Part shown: positions 1 through 9,384 of the stretch, piece after piece
How positions within the stretch are numbered: the first letter of the stretch is position 1
How the letters are laid out: each line of letters starts with the position of its first letter
Assembly: GCA_017304655.1 (NCBI GenBank)
Contig: JAFKLY010000002.1
Span: forward strand, 744,001-808,000
Reading direction: 5' to 3'
Origin: Sphingomonas sp.
Lineage (GTDB): Bacteria > Pseudomonadota > Alphaproteobacteria > Sphingomonadales > Sphingomonadaceae
DNA: 64,000 nucleotides
Program-made: the position numbers and the translations under genes
The notes under the pieces: generated by a model
The model's input: the letters and a program-made list of their open reading frames with translations, nothing else
The model's database searches: none
What the model was told of the DNA's origin: nothing

Positions 1-210
1 GTCGGTCGAGAGGACGACATGGCAGGGGCGGGTGAGGGCCTTCAGTCCCTCGATCGCCGCCATCAATTCCATGCGGTTGTTGGTCGTGTGCGCCTCTCCG
101 CCGGAGAGTTCCTTCTCATGGCCGTTGAAGCGCAGCAGCACGCCCCAGCCGCCGGGACCGGGATTGCCCTTGCAGGCGCCGTCCGTGAAGAGATGGACAG
201 CCTCGCTCAT
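1..210 (-). CDS. rnhA: Ribonuclease HI, 5' part (cut by window edge)
   Basis: The first 70 codons of RNase HI, which cuts the RNA strand of RNA/DNA hybrids in the cytoplasm. The frame starts at the ATG at 210 and runs off the left edge. Three of the family's acidic catalytic residues are visible at their Escherichia coli positions: Asp10 (in [14 protein letters not shown]), Glu48 (NNRMEL) and Asp70 (STD), which is the last codon in the window. The start codon overlaps the thrB stop (ATGA), so it is the last gene seen of an ispH-thrB-rnhA operon. This order is common in alphaproteobacteria. The C-terminal half lies outside the window. Confidence 0.95.
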   Translation of the reverse strand, partial: MSEAVHLFTDGACKGNPGPGGWGVLLRFNGHEKELSGGEAHTTNNRMELMAAIEGLKALTRPCHVVLSTD

Positions 211-1190
211 GGCTCCGGGCCGAACAGCAGCGCAGGGGATTCGGTAGCATAAGTCTCCAGCCGGCGCAGATAGGCCAGCGGGTCCTTGCGTGTCACCAGC
301 GCGGTCGGCGGGGTGTTGATCCAGTCGTAGGCGCGGGTGAGGAGGAAGCGCAGCGCTGCGCCGCGCGCCAACACAGGCAGGGCCTCATATTCCGCCCCGG
401 TGAGCCCATGCGTGTCCGCATAGCCGGCCATGAGCGCCTGGGCGACGTCGGCGTGAAACGCCGTGCCATCGGGTGAGAAACTCCAGGCCCCGTGCGTGAT
501 CGCCAGATCATAAGCGCGAATGTCGGTGCAGCTGAAATAGAAGTCGATGAGTCCGCCCACCTCGTCGCCGCGCATCAGCACATTGTCAGGGAAGAGATCG
601 GCGTGGATCACGCTGCGCTCCAGCGTGGTCGGCCAATTGGCGTCGAGCCAGTCCAATTCGGCGCGTACACGCGCTTCCAGGCAGGGCTGGATGTGGTCGA
701 GGCCGTGGCCGCAATCCTCGGCCAGCCGGTGCCAGCCTGACGGGCCGAGCGTGTTGGGGCGTTCGCCGTCGAAACCCTCGACCGCGCAGTGGAACTGGCC
801 CAGTGCCGCGCCGGTGGCATGGGCTTGCGGTGGGGTCGGCTGGGTGACGGAGACGCCGCTCAGAAACTCGATGAGCGCGGCCGGGCGTCCGCACAGTGTT
901 TGCAAGGCGGCGCCGGCGCGATCGTGGATGAAGCGGGGCACCGGGCAGCCGCGCGCGCCGACATGATCGAGCAGCGCCATGAAGAAGGGGAGGTCGGACA
1001 CGTCCACGCGCTTCTCGTAGAGCGTCAGGATGAAGCGCGCGCCCTTGCCATCCGCACCCGTCGTATCGACCAGATAATTGCTGTTCTCCACGCCCTCGGC
1101 AATGCCCTTGGCGGCAAGCAGCGTACCGACATCATAAAGTTCGAGAAACTCGGCCAGCGCCTCGGCTGGAACCTGCGTGTAGACGGCCAT
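207..1190 (-). CDS. thrB: Homoserine kinase, aminoglycoside-phosphotransferase fold
   Basis: Phosphorylates homoserine to O-phosphohomoserine, the penultimate step of threonine synthesis. The 327 aa protein has the APH/choline-kinase fold rather than the GHMP fold. The catalytic loop HADLFPDN lies near residue 195 and the metal-binding segment [10 protein letters not shown] near residue 214. The N-terminal MAVYTQVP and the length are typical of proteobacterial ThrB of this class. It starts 6 bp after the ispH stop, and its stop overlaps the rnhA start, so the three genes are probably co-transcribed. No sign of disruption. Confidence 0.95.
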   Translation of the reverse strand: MAVYTQVPAEALAEFLELYDVGTLLAAKGIAEGVENSNYLVDTTGADGKGARFILTLYEKRVDVSDLPFFMALLDHVGARGCPVPRFIHDRAGAALQTLCGRPAALIEFLSGVSVTQPTPPQAHATGAALGQFHCAVEGFDGERPNTLGPSGWHRLAEDCGHGLDHIQPCLEARVRAELDWLDANWPTTLERSVIHADLFPDNVLMRGDEVGGLIDFYFSCTDIRAYDLAITHGAWSFSPDGTAFHADVAQALMAGYADTHGLTGAEYEALPVLARGAALRFLLTRAYDWINTPPTALVTRKDPLAYLRRLETYATESPALLFGPEP

Positions 1191-1196
1191 GGACGG

Positions 1197-2168
1197 TCAG
1201 CTCGCTTCCAGGCCGCGCGGCAGCTTGAAGGCGATGTCTTCCGTGGTCGTGCGGACTTCCTCCTCGATCACGGCATACCGCTCGGACAGCTTCGCGATGA
1301 CACCGCGTACGAGAACTTCCGGTGCACTGGCGCCGGCTGTGAGGCCCAGCGCCTGCGCATCGCCCAGCCAGCCGAAATCGATCTCGTCGGCGGTCTGGAT
1401 CAGCCGTGCCCGTGTACCGGCGCGTTCGGCGACCTCGACGAGACGCAGCGAATTGGAACTGTTGGGTGCGCCGATCACCAGCACGGCGTCGGCCTGCGCG
1501 GCGATCGCCTTGGCGGCGGCCTGCCGGTTCGACGTGGCGTAGCAGATATCCTCGCCTTTTGGGGCGACGATATCCGGGAAACGGCGCTGCAGCGTCGCCA
1601 CGATGGCGGCGGTATCGTCGACCGAGAGGGTCGTCTGGGTGAGGAAGGCGAGGCTTTGCCCCGGTTTGGGCTCGAAGGCTTCGGCCGCCACCTCGGTCTC
1701 GATCAGCGTCATGCTGCCCTCCGGCACCTGGCCGAACGTGCCGATGACTTCGGGATGACCGGCATGGCCGATGAACAGGATGTGCCGGCCCGCCTGCACC
1801 TGACGTTCCGCCTGCCGATGCACCTTGGAGACCAGCGGGCAGGTGGCGTCGAGATAATCGAGGCCGCGTGCTTCGGCATTGGCTGGCACCAGCTTGGGCA
1901 CGCCGTGGGCGGAAAAGACCACTGGCCGACCGTCCGGCACTTCGTCCAGTTCGTCGACGAACACCGCGCCCTTTGCACGCAGCCCATCGACGACGAAGCG
2001 GTTGTGGACGATCTCGTGGCGAACATAGACGGGCGCGCCATGTTTCTCGAGCGCGCGCTCGACGATCATGATCGCCCGGTCGACCCCGGCGCAGAAGCCG
2101 CGCGGCGCGGCGATGAGCAGGCGCAGCGGGGGAAGGGCAGTGGTCGCGGTCGGAGATGAAGCAGCCAT
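1197..2168 (-). CDS. ispH: 4-hydroxy-3-methylbut-2-enyl diphosphate reductase
   Basis: The last enzyme of the MEP isoprenoid pathway, a [4Fe-4S] protein that reduces HMBPP to IPP and DMAPP. The three cluster cysteines sit in [23 protein letters not shown] and [10 protein letters not shown]. The SAHGVP segment carrying a substrate-binding histidine is also present. I chose the ATG at 2168 (323 aa, [10 protein letters not shown]...). An in-frame ATG at 2198 would add ten residues ([10 protein letters not shown]) with no family support. First gene of the minus-strand ispH-thrB-rnhA group. Confidence 0.95.
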   Translation of the reverse strand: MAASSPTATTALPPLRLLIAAPRGFCAGVDRAIMIVERALEKHGAPVYVRHEIVHNRFVVDGLRAKGAVFVDELDEVPDGRPVVFSAHGVPKLVPANAEARGLDYLDATCPLVSKVHRQAERQVQAGRHILFIGHAGHPEVIGTFGQVPEGSMTLIETEVAAEAFEPKPGQSLAFLTQTTLSVDDTAAIVATLQRRFPDIVAPKGEDICYATSNRQAAAKAIAAQADAVLVIGAPNSSNSLRLVEVAERAGTRARLIQTADEIDFGWLGDAQALGLTAGASAPEVLVRGVIAKLSERYAVIEEEVRTTTEDIAFKLPRGLEAS

Positions 2169-2298
2169 GCCGATCCCCTTAGGGATACCGGCGCGCAAGG
2201 GAAAGGTGCAACGCGCACGGCGCTGCGCAATTGCTGGCAGTCGGGATAGGGGTGGCGGGCAACGCGACGTCGCACCCGCCCCCGAACCGGCCGCCCGC

Positions 2299-2703
2299 TC
2301 AGGCCGTCGACGAGCGCAGCGGCATCAGGGCGCGAATGCGCGCATCGCGCAGGTAGAGTCCGCCCCACGCCATGGCCGCCAGCAGCACACAGATGATCTG
2401 CGGCGGGCTGCCGATTTCACCCAGGCGCACATGCACGCAGATCGCGCCGCCGAAGAAACCGGTGATGAGAATGGCGCCGAGCATGGCGGTGCGCGGAATG
2501 GCATAGATGACCGCGCAGAGCAGCATCATGATGCCCAGCGTCGGTGCCAGCGCGATCGGGAAGCCTTCCGCCTGCATGTTCGCCGCAAGCAGGTCGGCCG
2601 CTAACAGGTTGACGGCGGCATCGGCCAGTAACGCGAGGATGACGAGGCCGCTGAGCAGCCAGCCGGCCGGTGATGGTCGCGCTGAGGTCTGGTGAGTGGT
2701 CAT
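2299..2703 (-). CDS. DoxX-like small integral membrane protein
   Basis: A 134 aa protein with four predicted hydrophobic helices: [16 protein letters not shown], an [19 protein letters not shown] segment, [16 protein letters not shown] and [16 protein letters not shown]. The arrangement and the ADAAVNLL and [10 protein letters not shown] segments fit the DoxX-like family, whose biochemical role is unknown. The ATG at 2703 has a GGGAGA Shine-Dalgarno about 5 bp upstream. The reading frame stays open to 2856 but the extra 51 residues are not membrane-like. Probably a single-gene unit divergent from the lipoprotein gene at 2991. Confidence 0.75.
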   Translation of the reverse strand: MTTHQTSARPSPAGWLLSGLVILALLADAAVNLLAADLLAANMQAEGFPIALAPTLGIMMLLCAVIYAIPRTAMLGAILITGFFGGAICVHVRLGEIGSPPQIICVLLAAMAWGGLYLRDARIRALMPLRSSTA

Positions 2704-2990
2704 GATATCTCCCGGATGATTATGATTGCTCAGCCCTAGACGGATCAGACCGGCGTGCGCCTTGGTCACCTCCGTACCGGCCAGTGTGACGGCGCTGCAG
2801 GGCCTGGCCGCAGAGGCAAACCGGTCTTGCCGTCTGCACGGTTCAGCTTCCCGCAATGCGCGATCAGTGACGGGATAGCGCGCCGCTGCCCTTTCGGTTG
2901 CGCGCTGTGGGGAGCGCGACTAAGAAGCGCGGACCCGATTGCCACCGGGCGGCCTTCCGCCAGCCCGAGAGAAAAGGATTTGGAACCATC

Positions 2991-3644
2991 GTGCGGAACG
3001 CCACTGCATCGAAATTTGCCGTTCTGGGCGCCGTGGTGGCTCTGGTTTCGGGTTGCGCCAAGCGCGGCGACATCGACTCCGCAGGGCAGGGCATCATCCA
3101 GTTCCGCTCTGCCTGCCCGATGGTGGCCATCCCGGCCAATACCGGCGACATCACCCTGTTCGACCCGGTGCAGAATCGCGATGCCGTGTCGATCGATATC
3201 GTGGCCAACATCACGGATGTGCGTTCGACCTGCGAAACGGTCGGCAACGACGTTCAGAGCCACGTCACTTATTCCGTCAATGCGCTGCGTCGCGACCCCG
3301 GCGCTGCCCGCGACATTGAGCTGCCGGTCTTCTCGGCGGTCGTGCGGGGTGCGACATCCGTCGTTGCCAAGCGCATCGCCACTATTCGGCTGAGCTTCCC
3401 GGAAGGATCGCTGCGGGCGCATGCAACCGGCGCTTCCACGGCCTATGTCGATCGCGCAAGCGCGACGCTGCCTGCCGATGTCGAGCGGATGATCACGCGT
3501 CCGCGCAAGTCCGGCGATGCCGATGCCGCGCTCGATCCGCTGGCTCGTCCGGAAGTGAAGGCCGCGATCCAGCGAAGCAGCTTCGAGCTGCTCCTCGGGT
3601 TCAACCTGACCCCCGACCAGCTCCGCTACAATATCACCCGCTGA
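2991..3644 (+). CDS. Lipoprotein of unknown function
   Basis: A 217 aa protein starting at the GTG at 2991. Its lipoprotein signal peptide has a hydrophobic core (FAVLGAVVALV) followed by the lipobox VSGC, so Cys about 21 would be lipidated. The mature part has an immunoglobulin-like beta-rich character (VSIDIVANITDVRSTCE) and no enzyme motif. Asp follows the lipobox only after three residues (CAKRGD), so outer-membrane sorting is plausible. The function is unknown. It lies 86 bp upstream of argS. An in-frame ATG at 2898 would put about 30 charged residues before the signal and is less likely. Confidence 0.75.
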   Translation: MRNATASKFAVLGAVVALVSGCAKRGDIDSAGQGIIQFRSACPMVAIPANTGDITLFDPVQNRDAVSIDIVANITDVRSTCETVGNDVQSHVTYSVNALRRDPGAARDIELPVFSAVVRGATSVVAKRIATIRLSFPEGSLRAHATGASTAYVDRASATLPADVERMITRPRKSGDADAALDPLARPEVKAAIQRSSFELLLGFNLTPDQLRYNITR

Positions 3645-3655
3645 GTTTTCTCCCG

Positions 3656-3708
3656 GCGGCCTTGCGACCGCGGTGCTTCTGCCGGTAAGGCCCGCAAGGT
3701 CGGGCCGC
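3656..3708 (+). promoter_or_regulatory. Stem-loop in the leader of argS
   Basis: An imperfect long-range inverted repeat between the lipoprotein stop and argS. GCGGCC at 3656-3661 can pair with GGCCGC at 3703-3708, and TTGCG at 3662-3666 with CGCAA at 3693-3697, leaving a 5-nt bulge on the 3' side. No U-run follows, so it is not a standard intrinsic terminator. It could be a partial terminator for the lipoprotein gene or a leader structure for argS. Confidence 0.3.
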
Positions 3709-3730
3709 TGCTGACAGGATTGCACAAGAC

Positions 3731-5461
3731 ATGAGTATCTTCGCCCGTATCGCTACCGCGCTGGACGGCCTGCTCGACACGATGGTCGCGGCAGGCGAGT
3801 TGCCGGCCGGGCTGAATCGCACCGCTGTTACCGTCGAACCGCCGCGCGATCCCGCTCATGGCGACATGGCAACCAACGCCGCGATGGTGCTCGCCAAGCC
3901 CGCGGGCACCAATCCGCGCGCGCTCGCCGAGCTGATCGCGGAGCGCCTGCGCGGCCTGGCCGATGTGGAGACGGTCGAGATCGCCGGCCCCGGGTTCATC
4001 AACATGCGGCTGGATCGCTCCGCGTGGGAAGCAGAGCTGACCGCCGTCCATGCCGCCGGCGCGGATTATGGCCGCTCCGATGTCGGCAAGGACCTGCGGG
4101 TCAATGTCGAATATGTGTCGGCCAACCCCACTGGCCCGATGCACATGGGGCATTGCCGTGGCGCCGTGGTAGGCGATGCGCTGGCGAGCCTGCTGGCGTT
4201 CAGCGGCTATGCGGTGACGCGCGAATATTACATCAACGATGCCGGTGGGCAGGTGGATGTGCTCGCCCGCTCAGTTCACCTGCGGTATCGGGAAGCACTG
4301 GGCGAGGATATCGGCGAGGTGCCGGAAGGGCTTTATCCGGGGGCCTATCTCGTGCCGGTCGGCCACAAGCTGGCGACCCAATATGGCAGCAAGTTCGTCG
4401 ACGCGCCGGAGAGCGAATGGCTGGCGCTGTTCCGCAAGGCGGCCGTGGCCGACATGATGGACATGATCCGGGCGGACCTGGCGCTGCTCGGCATCCATCA
4501 CGATCTCTTCTCGTCCGAGGCGGAGCTGCAGGCGGCAGGCAAGCCGGAAGCGGCCGAACAGTGGCTGCGCGCGCACGATCTCGTCTATGACGGAATGCTC
4601 GAGGCGCCCAAGGGTGAGACGCCGGAAGACTGGGAGCCGGTGGAGCTGCCGCTGTTCCGTTCGACGAAGTTCGGCGACGATCAGGACCGGCCGATCAAGA
4701 AGTCCAATGGCAGCTGGACCTATTTCGGCGCGGACATGGCCTATCATTTCCAGAAGGCCCAGAGTGCGGACCAGCTCATCGACATCTGGGGTGCCGACCA
4801 TGCCGGCACGGTGAAGCGCATCACGGCGGCCGTGGCTGCGCTGACCGAGGGCAAGGTGCGCTTCGACGTCAAGCTGGTGCAGATGGTTCGCCTGCTGCGC
4901 GACGGCGAGCCGGTGAAGATGAGCAAGCGCGCCGGCAATTTCGTGACACTGGCCGATGTGGTGAACGAAGTCGGCAAGGATGTCGTGCGCTTCACGATGC
5001 TCACGCGCAAGGCCGACGCGCAGATGGACTTCGACTTCGCCAAGGTGGTCGAGGCGTCCAAGGACAATCCGGTTTTCTACGTGCAATATGCCCATGCGCG
5101 CATCGCCTCGCTGGGCAGGCGCGTGGCCGAGGCGTTTTCGGGCGGCCTGCCCGTGCCGGACCTGTCCCGCTTCGGGGCGGAGGAGCTGGACCTCGTCAAG
5201 CAGCTCGCCAATTTTCCGCGTGTGGTGGAAGCCGCCGCCAATGCGCGCGAGCCGCACCGGATCGCCTTCTATCTCTATGATTTGGCGGCATCCTTCCACG
5301 GCTGGTGGAACCTCGGCAACGATCAGCCGGATCGCCGCGTGATCCAGGCGGACGACGCCGTGCTGACCGCCACGCGACTGCACTTGAGCGCCGGAATCGG
5401 TCAGGTTATCAAAAATGGCCTGGCCCTGATGGGCGTCGCGGCGCTGGAGGAGATGAGCTGA
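3731..5461 (+). CDS. argS: Arginyl-tRNA synthetase
   Basis: Charges tRNA-Arg with arginine (class I aminoacyl-tRNA synthetase). The 576 aa protein shows the N-terminal Add1-type domain (residues 1-110), the HIGH signature as PTGPMHMGHCRG near residue 135, the KMSKR signature near residue 396 (VKMSKRAGNF) and the C-terminal anticodon-binding DALR domain. Its stop codon shares one base with the ATG of the SPOR gene (TGATG), so the two are translationally linked. argS-SPOR-nagZ-scpAB-tatABC is a familiar order in sphingomonads. Confidence 0.97.
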   Translation: MSIFARIATALDGLLDTMVAAGELPAGLNRTAVTVEPPRDPAHGDMATNAAMVLAKPAGTNPRALAELIAERLRGLADVETVEIAGPGFINMRLDRSAWEAELTAVHAAGADYGRSDVGKDLRVNVEYVSANPTGPMHMGHCRGAVVGDALASLLAFSGYAVTREYYINDAGGQVDVLARSVHLRYREALGEDIGEVPEGLYPGAYLVPVGHKLATQYGSKFVDAPESEWLALFRKAAVADMMDMIRADLALLGIHHDLFSSEAELQAAGKPEAAEQWLRAHDLVYDGMLEAPKGETPEDWEPVELPLFRSTKFGDDQDRPIKKSNGSWTYFGADMAYHFQKAQSADQLIDIWGADHAGTVKRITAAVAALTEGKVRFDVKLVQMVRLLRDGEPVKMSKRAGNFVTLADVVNEVGKDVVRFTMLTRKADAQMDFDFAKVVEASKDNPVFYVQYAHARIASLGRRVAEAFSGGLPVPDLSRFGAEELDLVKQLANFPRVVEAAANAREPHRIAFYLYDLAASFHGWWNLGNDQPDRRVIQADDAVLTATRLHLSAGIGQVIKNGLALMGVAALEEMS

Positions 5462-6207
5462 TGTCGGGGGATCACAGTGACGGCCTCAATCTGGACGATG
5501 GTGATCGCCTGCCTTGGCTTGAGCCTGCGGGGGATTACGACCAGCAGGATCCGCCATCACCGCTGAAGCTCCTGGGGCTGGTCGCCCTCGGCCTCGGGCT
5601 GCTCTGCCTGATCGTAGGCGGCGGATATTGGCTCAAGAGCCGCAATGCCGGCGGCGAGGACGGGGAGGCCAAGCTGATCGCGGCGCAAGGCGCAACCTAC
5701 AAGATCCCGGCCAATGCCTCCGACGCGAAGGAATTTGACGGCGAGGGCGATGCAAGCTTCGAGGCCAGCGAAGGCACCGAGGGTGCAGGCCGGATCGACG
5801 CGAGCAAGGTGCCCGAAGCGCCGCGCACGGACCTGAAGGCAGCGGCGGCCAAGGTCGAGCCGCTCGCGCGGCCCGCCACGGTTGCCAAGCCCACTGTCAC
5901 GGCTGCGGTCAAGACTGTGCCGGTTGATCCCAAGAAGACGAATGCCGGAACGGGTACGGCGGCCGAGGCCGGCGCACCGCGCATCCAGCTGGGTGCCTTC
6001 GGATCGAAGGAGCTGGCGGAGAGCGTGTGGAAGAAGCTGTCCGGCCGGTTCGATTATGTCGGCGCGCTGACTCATTCGGTCGAGCCGGTGGAGACGGGCG
6101 GGAAGACGCTGTTCCGGCTTCGCGCCACTGTAGCCTCGGCAAGCGATGCGACCGCGACCTGCGGCAAGCTGCGCGTTGCCGGCGAAAATTGCATGGTGGT
6201 CCGCTGA
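5461..6207 (+). CDS. SPOR-domain membrane protein
   Basis: A 248 aa protein with a cytoplasmic N-terminus of about 35 residues, one transmembrane helix (LLGLVALGLGLLCLIVGGGY, about residues 36-57), an Ala/Pro/Lys-rich periplasmic linker, and a C-terminal SPOR domain from about residue 170. The domain begins IQLGAFGSKELAES and ends in the CMVVR strand. SPOR domains bind glycan strands stripped of stem peptides at the division septum, so a septal role is likely. The neighbouring nagZ recycles peptidoglycan. It overlaps the argS stop by one base. Confidence 0.88.
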   Translation: MSGDHSDGLNLDDGDRLPWLEPAGDYDQQDPPSPLKLLGLVALGLGLLCLIVGGGYWLKSRNAGGEDGEAKLIAAQGATYKIPANASDAKEFDGEGDASFEASEGTEGAGRIDASKVPEAPRTDLKAAAAKVEPLARPATVAKPTVTAAVKTVPVDPKKTNAGTGTAAEAGAPRIQLGAFGSKELAESVWKKLSGRFDYVGALTHSVEPVETGGKTLFRLRATVASASDATATCGKLRVAGENCMVVR

Positions 6208-6235
6208 GCGGCGAGGCGCAAACGGGGCGGATCCC

Positions 6236-7252
6236 ATGAAGCCGGTCATCTTCGGTCTGGCCGGCGAAACCTTGAGCGCGGACGAGCGTGCGCTGTTCAA
6301 GGCCTGCGATCCGGCTGGTTACATCCTGTTCGGCCGCAATATCCGGGATTCCGCGCAGCTGCGCGCCTTGACCGACGAATTGCGCGACGTTGCGGGACGT
6401 GAGAACCTGTTCATCCTGATCGATCAGGAAGGCGGCCGGGTGGCGCGGATGCGCCCGCCGGTATGGCCCGCCTTTCCGCCATCGGGCGATTTTGAGCCAC
6501 TTTACGATACCGCGCCCTCCAGCGCGATCGAGGCGGTGCGCTGCAATGCGCGGGCGCTGGGCGCGATGCTGGCCGAGGTGGGTATCACCGCCGATGCCGC
6601 GCCCGTGCTCGATATCCGGCAGGAGGGAGCGAGCGACATCGTGGGCGATCGCGCCTTCGGCAGCGAGCCCATGCGCGTGGCGGCACTGGGCCGCGCGATG
6701 CTGGACGGGCTGCGCGCTGGGGGCGTCGTCGGCGTCATCAAGCACATGCCGGGCCATGGCCGCGCACTGGTCGACAGTCACAAGGAACTGCCGCGCGTCG
6801 AGGCCAGCGCGGCAGAGCTCGAACTGGATCTGGCGCCGTTTCGCGCGCTCAACCAGGCGCCCGCCGGCATGACCTGCCATTGCCTCTACACGGCCTGGGA
6901 TGCCGAGCGCCCGGCCAGCCTGTCTCCAGTCGTCATCGGCGAGATCATTCGCGGAGCCATCGGTTTCGATGGACTGCTGATGTCGGACGATCTCGACATG
7001 AAGGCGCTGAGCGGCGCGGCGGACGATCTGGCGGCCGGCGTGGTTTCGGCGGGCTGCGACCTGGCGCTCAATTGCTGGGCGCGGATGGACGAGATGAGCG
7101 CCATTGCGGCCCGCCTGCCGGAGATGAGCGATCGCTCGCGCGAGCGACTGGCCCGTGCGATGGCGACCATCGCTTCCGGCTCGGATCCGGACTGGCCGAT
7201 CGAGCGCGCGCTGGCGACACGCGATGCTCTGCTCGCGAAGGTGGCGGCATGA
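6236..7252 (+). CDS. nagZ: Beta-N-acetylhexosaminidase
   Basis: A cytoplasmic glycoside hydrolase family 3 enzyme that removes GlcNAc from anhydro-muropeptides during cell-wall recycling. The 338 aa protein carries the NagZ motifs IDQEGGRVARMRPP (residues 61-74), KHMPGHG (about residues 169-175) with the catalytic histidine loop DSHKELP just after, and the nucleophile region MSDDLDMKAL (about residue 250). It has no signal peptide. The start at 6236 lies 28 bp after the SPOR gene. Its stop overlaps the scpA start (ATGA). Confidence 0.95.
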   Translation: MKPVIFGLAGETLSADERALFKACDPAGYILFGRNIRDSAQLRALTDELRDVAGRENLFILIDQEGGRVARMRPPVWPAFPPSGDFEPLYDTAPSSAIEAVRCNARALGAMLAEVGITADAAPVLDIRQEGASDIVGDRAFGSEPMRVAALGRAMLDGLRAGGVVGVIKHMPGHGRALVDSHKELPRVEASAAELELDLAPFRALNQAPAGMTCHCLYTAWDAERPASLSPVVIGEIIRGAIGFDGLLMSDDLDMKALSGAADDLAAGVVSAGCDLALNCWARMDEMSAIAARLPEMSDRSRERLARAMATIASGSDPDWPIERALATRDALLAKVAA

Positions 7253-8082
7253 GCGACGAAACGACGTCCGACACGCCACTGGACGTCAATGCATTGCTCG
7301 GCGATGCCGATTGGGCCGAGCCTGTTCGTCGCGCGCCGGGCGAAGCGGTGCTGACCGTGAGTGTCGAGAGTTGGGAAGGTCCGCTCGATCTGCTGCTGGC
7401 GCTGGCGCGCACGCAGAAGGTCGACCTGCGTGAAATCTCGATCCTCGCGCTGGTCGAGCAATATCTGCGCTTCATCGAGGAAGCAGCTGAATTGCGGCTG
7501 GAGCTGGCGGCGGACTATCTGGTGATGGCCGCATGGCTGGCTTACCTCAAGTCAGGCCTGCTGCTGCCCAAGGAGGCACAGCCCGACCCCAGCCCGGAGG
7601 AACTCGCGCTGCGCCTCCACTTGCGGCTCCAACGGCTGGAGGCGATGCGCGAGGCGGGCGCCCGGCTGATGGCGCGGGATCGCATCGGGCGCGACGTCTT
7701 CATACGGCCCGCGCCGGAAGGGCTGCATCGGCCCAAAGCGATTGTCTGGCAAGCGAGCCTCTACGATCTCATTCAGGCCTATGGCCAGATCAAGGCCCGC
7801 ACCGCGCCCCGCATTCATGTCGTCGCGCGTCGGCTGGTGATGACGCTGGACGAAGCCATCGAGCGGGTCTCGCAGTTGATCGGCGTACAGATCGAGTGGG
7901 CCGATCTCCTCAGCTTCCTGCCGGCTCATGCCGATCCGCAATTGCGCCGCTCCGCCCTCGCAAGCAGCTTTGTCGCCACGTTGGAACTGGCGCGGCTCGG
8001 CCGGATCGAGATTCGTCAGGAAGAGACCTTCGCGCCGCTCTATCTCAAGGCAACGGCTGGATCATCGGAGACGCGCACATGA
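7249..8082 (+). CDS. scpA: Segregation and condensation protein A
   Basis: The kleisin subunit of the SMC-ScpAB condensin that organises the chromosome for segregation. The 277 aa protein has the family signature WEGPLDLLLALARTQKVDL near residue 44, followed by the helical ISILALVEQYL segment. The C-terminal winged-helix part (FVATLELARLGRIEIRQ) would bind SMC. It starts in a 4-bp ATGA overlap with nagZ and ends in the same overlap with scpB, which fits strict co-expression of the complex. Confidence 0.95.
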   Translation: MSDETTSDTPLDVNALLGDADWAEPVRRAPGEAVLTVSVESWEGPLDLLLALARTQKVDLREISILALVEQYLRFIEEAAELRLELAADYLVMAAWLAYLKSGLLLPKEAQPDPSPEELALRLHLRLQRLEAMREAGARLMARDRIGRDVFIRPAPEGLHRPKAIVWQASLYDLIQAYGQIKARTAPRIHVVARRLVMTLDEAIERVSQLIGVQIEWADLLSFLPAHADPQLRRSALASSFVATLELARLGRIEIRQEETFAPLYLKATAGSSETRT

Positions 8083-8666
8083 CGCTGACAATGGCTGCCC
8101 GTCTGGTCGAGGCGGTGCTGTTCGCGGCAGAGGGGCCGCTGATGCCGCAGGAGATCGCGCGTCATGCCGGGCTGGAGGAAAGCGTGCTGCCGCATCTCAC
8201 GGCGCTTGCCGATCATTATGAGGGGCGCGGCATCGAGCTGGTTGAACGTGGCGGGCGCTGGCATTTCCAGACAGCGGCCGACCTCTCCTACATTCTGCGC
8301 CGTGAGCGCGAGGAACCGCGCAAGCTGAGCCGCGCTGCCGTCGAGACGCTGGCGATCATCGCTTATCACGAGCCGGTGAGCCGCGCCGAGATCGAGGCGA
8401 TTCGGGGGGTCGCCGTCGCCAAGGGCACGCTCGACGTGTTGATGGAGGCCGGCTGGATCCGCCCGGCAGGCCGCCGTGAAGTGCCGGGCCGACCGCTCAT
8501 TTATGCGACGACGAACGATTTCCTAAGCCACTTCGGCCTTTCCAGCCGCCGGGATCTGCCCGGAATCGACGATCTGCGCGCCGCTGGCCTGCTCGACCCC
8601 ATCGACCTCGCCATGGAAGCGATGGAGTCTCAATCGCTGCTGGAAAAAGACGAGGATGAGGACTAG
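8079..8666 (+). CDS. scpB: Segregation and condensation protein B
   Basis: Partner of ScpA in the SMC condensin complex. The 195 aa protein consists of two winged-helix domains. Family landmarks are RLVEAVLFAAEGPL at the N-terminus and the ETLAIIAYHEPVSRAEIE and GRPLIYATTNDFL segments in the second half. The C-terminal tail is acidic (EKDEDED), as is usual for alphaproteobacterial ScpB. The start is coupled to scpA. It ends 27 bp before tatA. Confidence 0.95.
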   Translation: MTLTMAARLVEAVLFAAEGPLMPQEIARHAGLEESVLPHLTALADHYEGRGIELVERGGRWHFQTAADLSYILRREREEPRKLSRAAVETLAIIAYHEPVSRAEIEAIRGVAVAKGTLDVLMEAGWIRPAGRREVPGRPLIYATTNDFLSHFGLSSRRDLPGIDDLRAAGLLDPIDLAMEAMESQSLLEKDEDED

Positions 8667-8693
8667 TTAAGCCTCGTACACAGGAGATTTTCG

Positions 8694-8939
8694 ATGGGTT
8701 CCTTTTCCGCGATCCACTGGATCGTCGTCGTGCTGGTCATCGTGCTGCTGTTTGGTGGCGGTCGTATCTCTGGTCTGATGGGCGACGTTGCCAAGGGCAT
8801 CAAGAGCTTCAAGAAGGGCATGGCGGACGACGAGGACGATGTTGCGGCCTCGGCCAAGCCGGCGCAGCGTCTTGAGCAGCGCCCGGCGTCTGCATCCGAG
8901 CAGAGCACCGTGCGCGACGAACACAAGCTCGATAGCTGA
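8694..8939 (+). CDS. tatA: Sec-independent translocase protein TatA
   Basis: Pore-forming subunit of the twin-arginine translocase, which exports folded proteins. The 81 aa protein has one N-terminal transmembrane helix ([18 protein letters not shown]), the conserved FGGG hinge and the amphipathic helix [17 protein letters not shown], followed by a short polar tail. A TCGATG-proximal AGGAG motif (8681-8685) serves as ribosome binding site. First gene of tatABC. A twin-arginine flavoprotein substrate is encoded at 60113-61699. Confidence 0.95.
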   Translation: MGSFSAIHWIVVVLVIVLLFGGGRISGLMGDVAKGIKSFKKGMADDEDDVAASAKPAQRLEQRPASASEQSTVRDEHKLDS

Positions 8940-8973
8940 CCGTTTCCGGCGCTGAAGCGACGGAGGGTTCGTC

Positions 8974-9384
8974 ATGTTCGATATCGGCTCGTCCGAGCTG
9001 TTGCTGATCATTGTGGTGGCGATCGTGGTGATCGGCCCCAAGGATTTGCCGCGCGCACTCTACAAGGTTGGGCAAGTGGTCGGGAAGGCGCGGGGCATGG
9101 CCCGGCATTTCCGCTCCGGGCTGGATGCCATGATCCGCGAGGCGGAACTGGAAGAGCTGCAAAAGCAGTGGGCCAAGGAAAATGAGCGGATCATGGCTTC
9201 AACGGCGATGCCTGATCTGGACGGAACGATGAAGCCTCTGGCCGATGAAACCGCCGGGCACTTGCCGCCTCCCGCCGAAGAGGCGTCCGTTGAGGCAGCA
9301 GCTCTGCCCCCGCCCGAAGTGCAGGCCGCACTGCCGCTCGATGCCCCCGAGGTTGATCCGGCCAAGGGATCGTCCGCTGCATGA
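8974..9384 (+). CDS. tatB: Sec-independent translocase protein TatB
   Basis: With TatC, forms the receptor for twin-arginine signal peptides. The 136 aa protein has the diagnostic start [20 protein letters not shown], then [20 protein letters not shown] with the GPKxLP motif, an amphipathic helix and a Pro/Ala-rich cytoplasmic tail. It is preceded by GGAGG (8961-8965). The last codons overlap the tatC start (ATGA). Confidence 0.95.
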   Translation: MFDIGSSELLLIIVVAIVVIGPKDLPRALYKVGQVVGKARGMARHFRSGLDAMIREAELEELQKQWAKENERIMASTAMPDLDGTMKPLADETAGHLPPPAEEASVEAAALPPPEVQAALPLDAPEVDPAKGSSAA

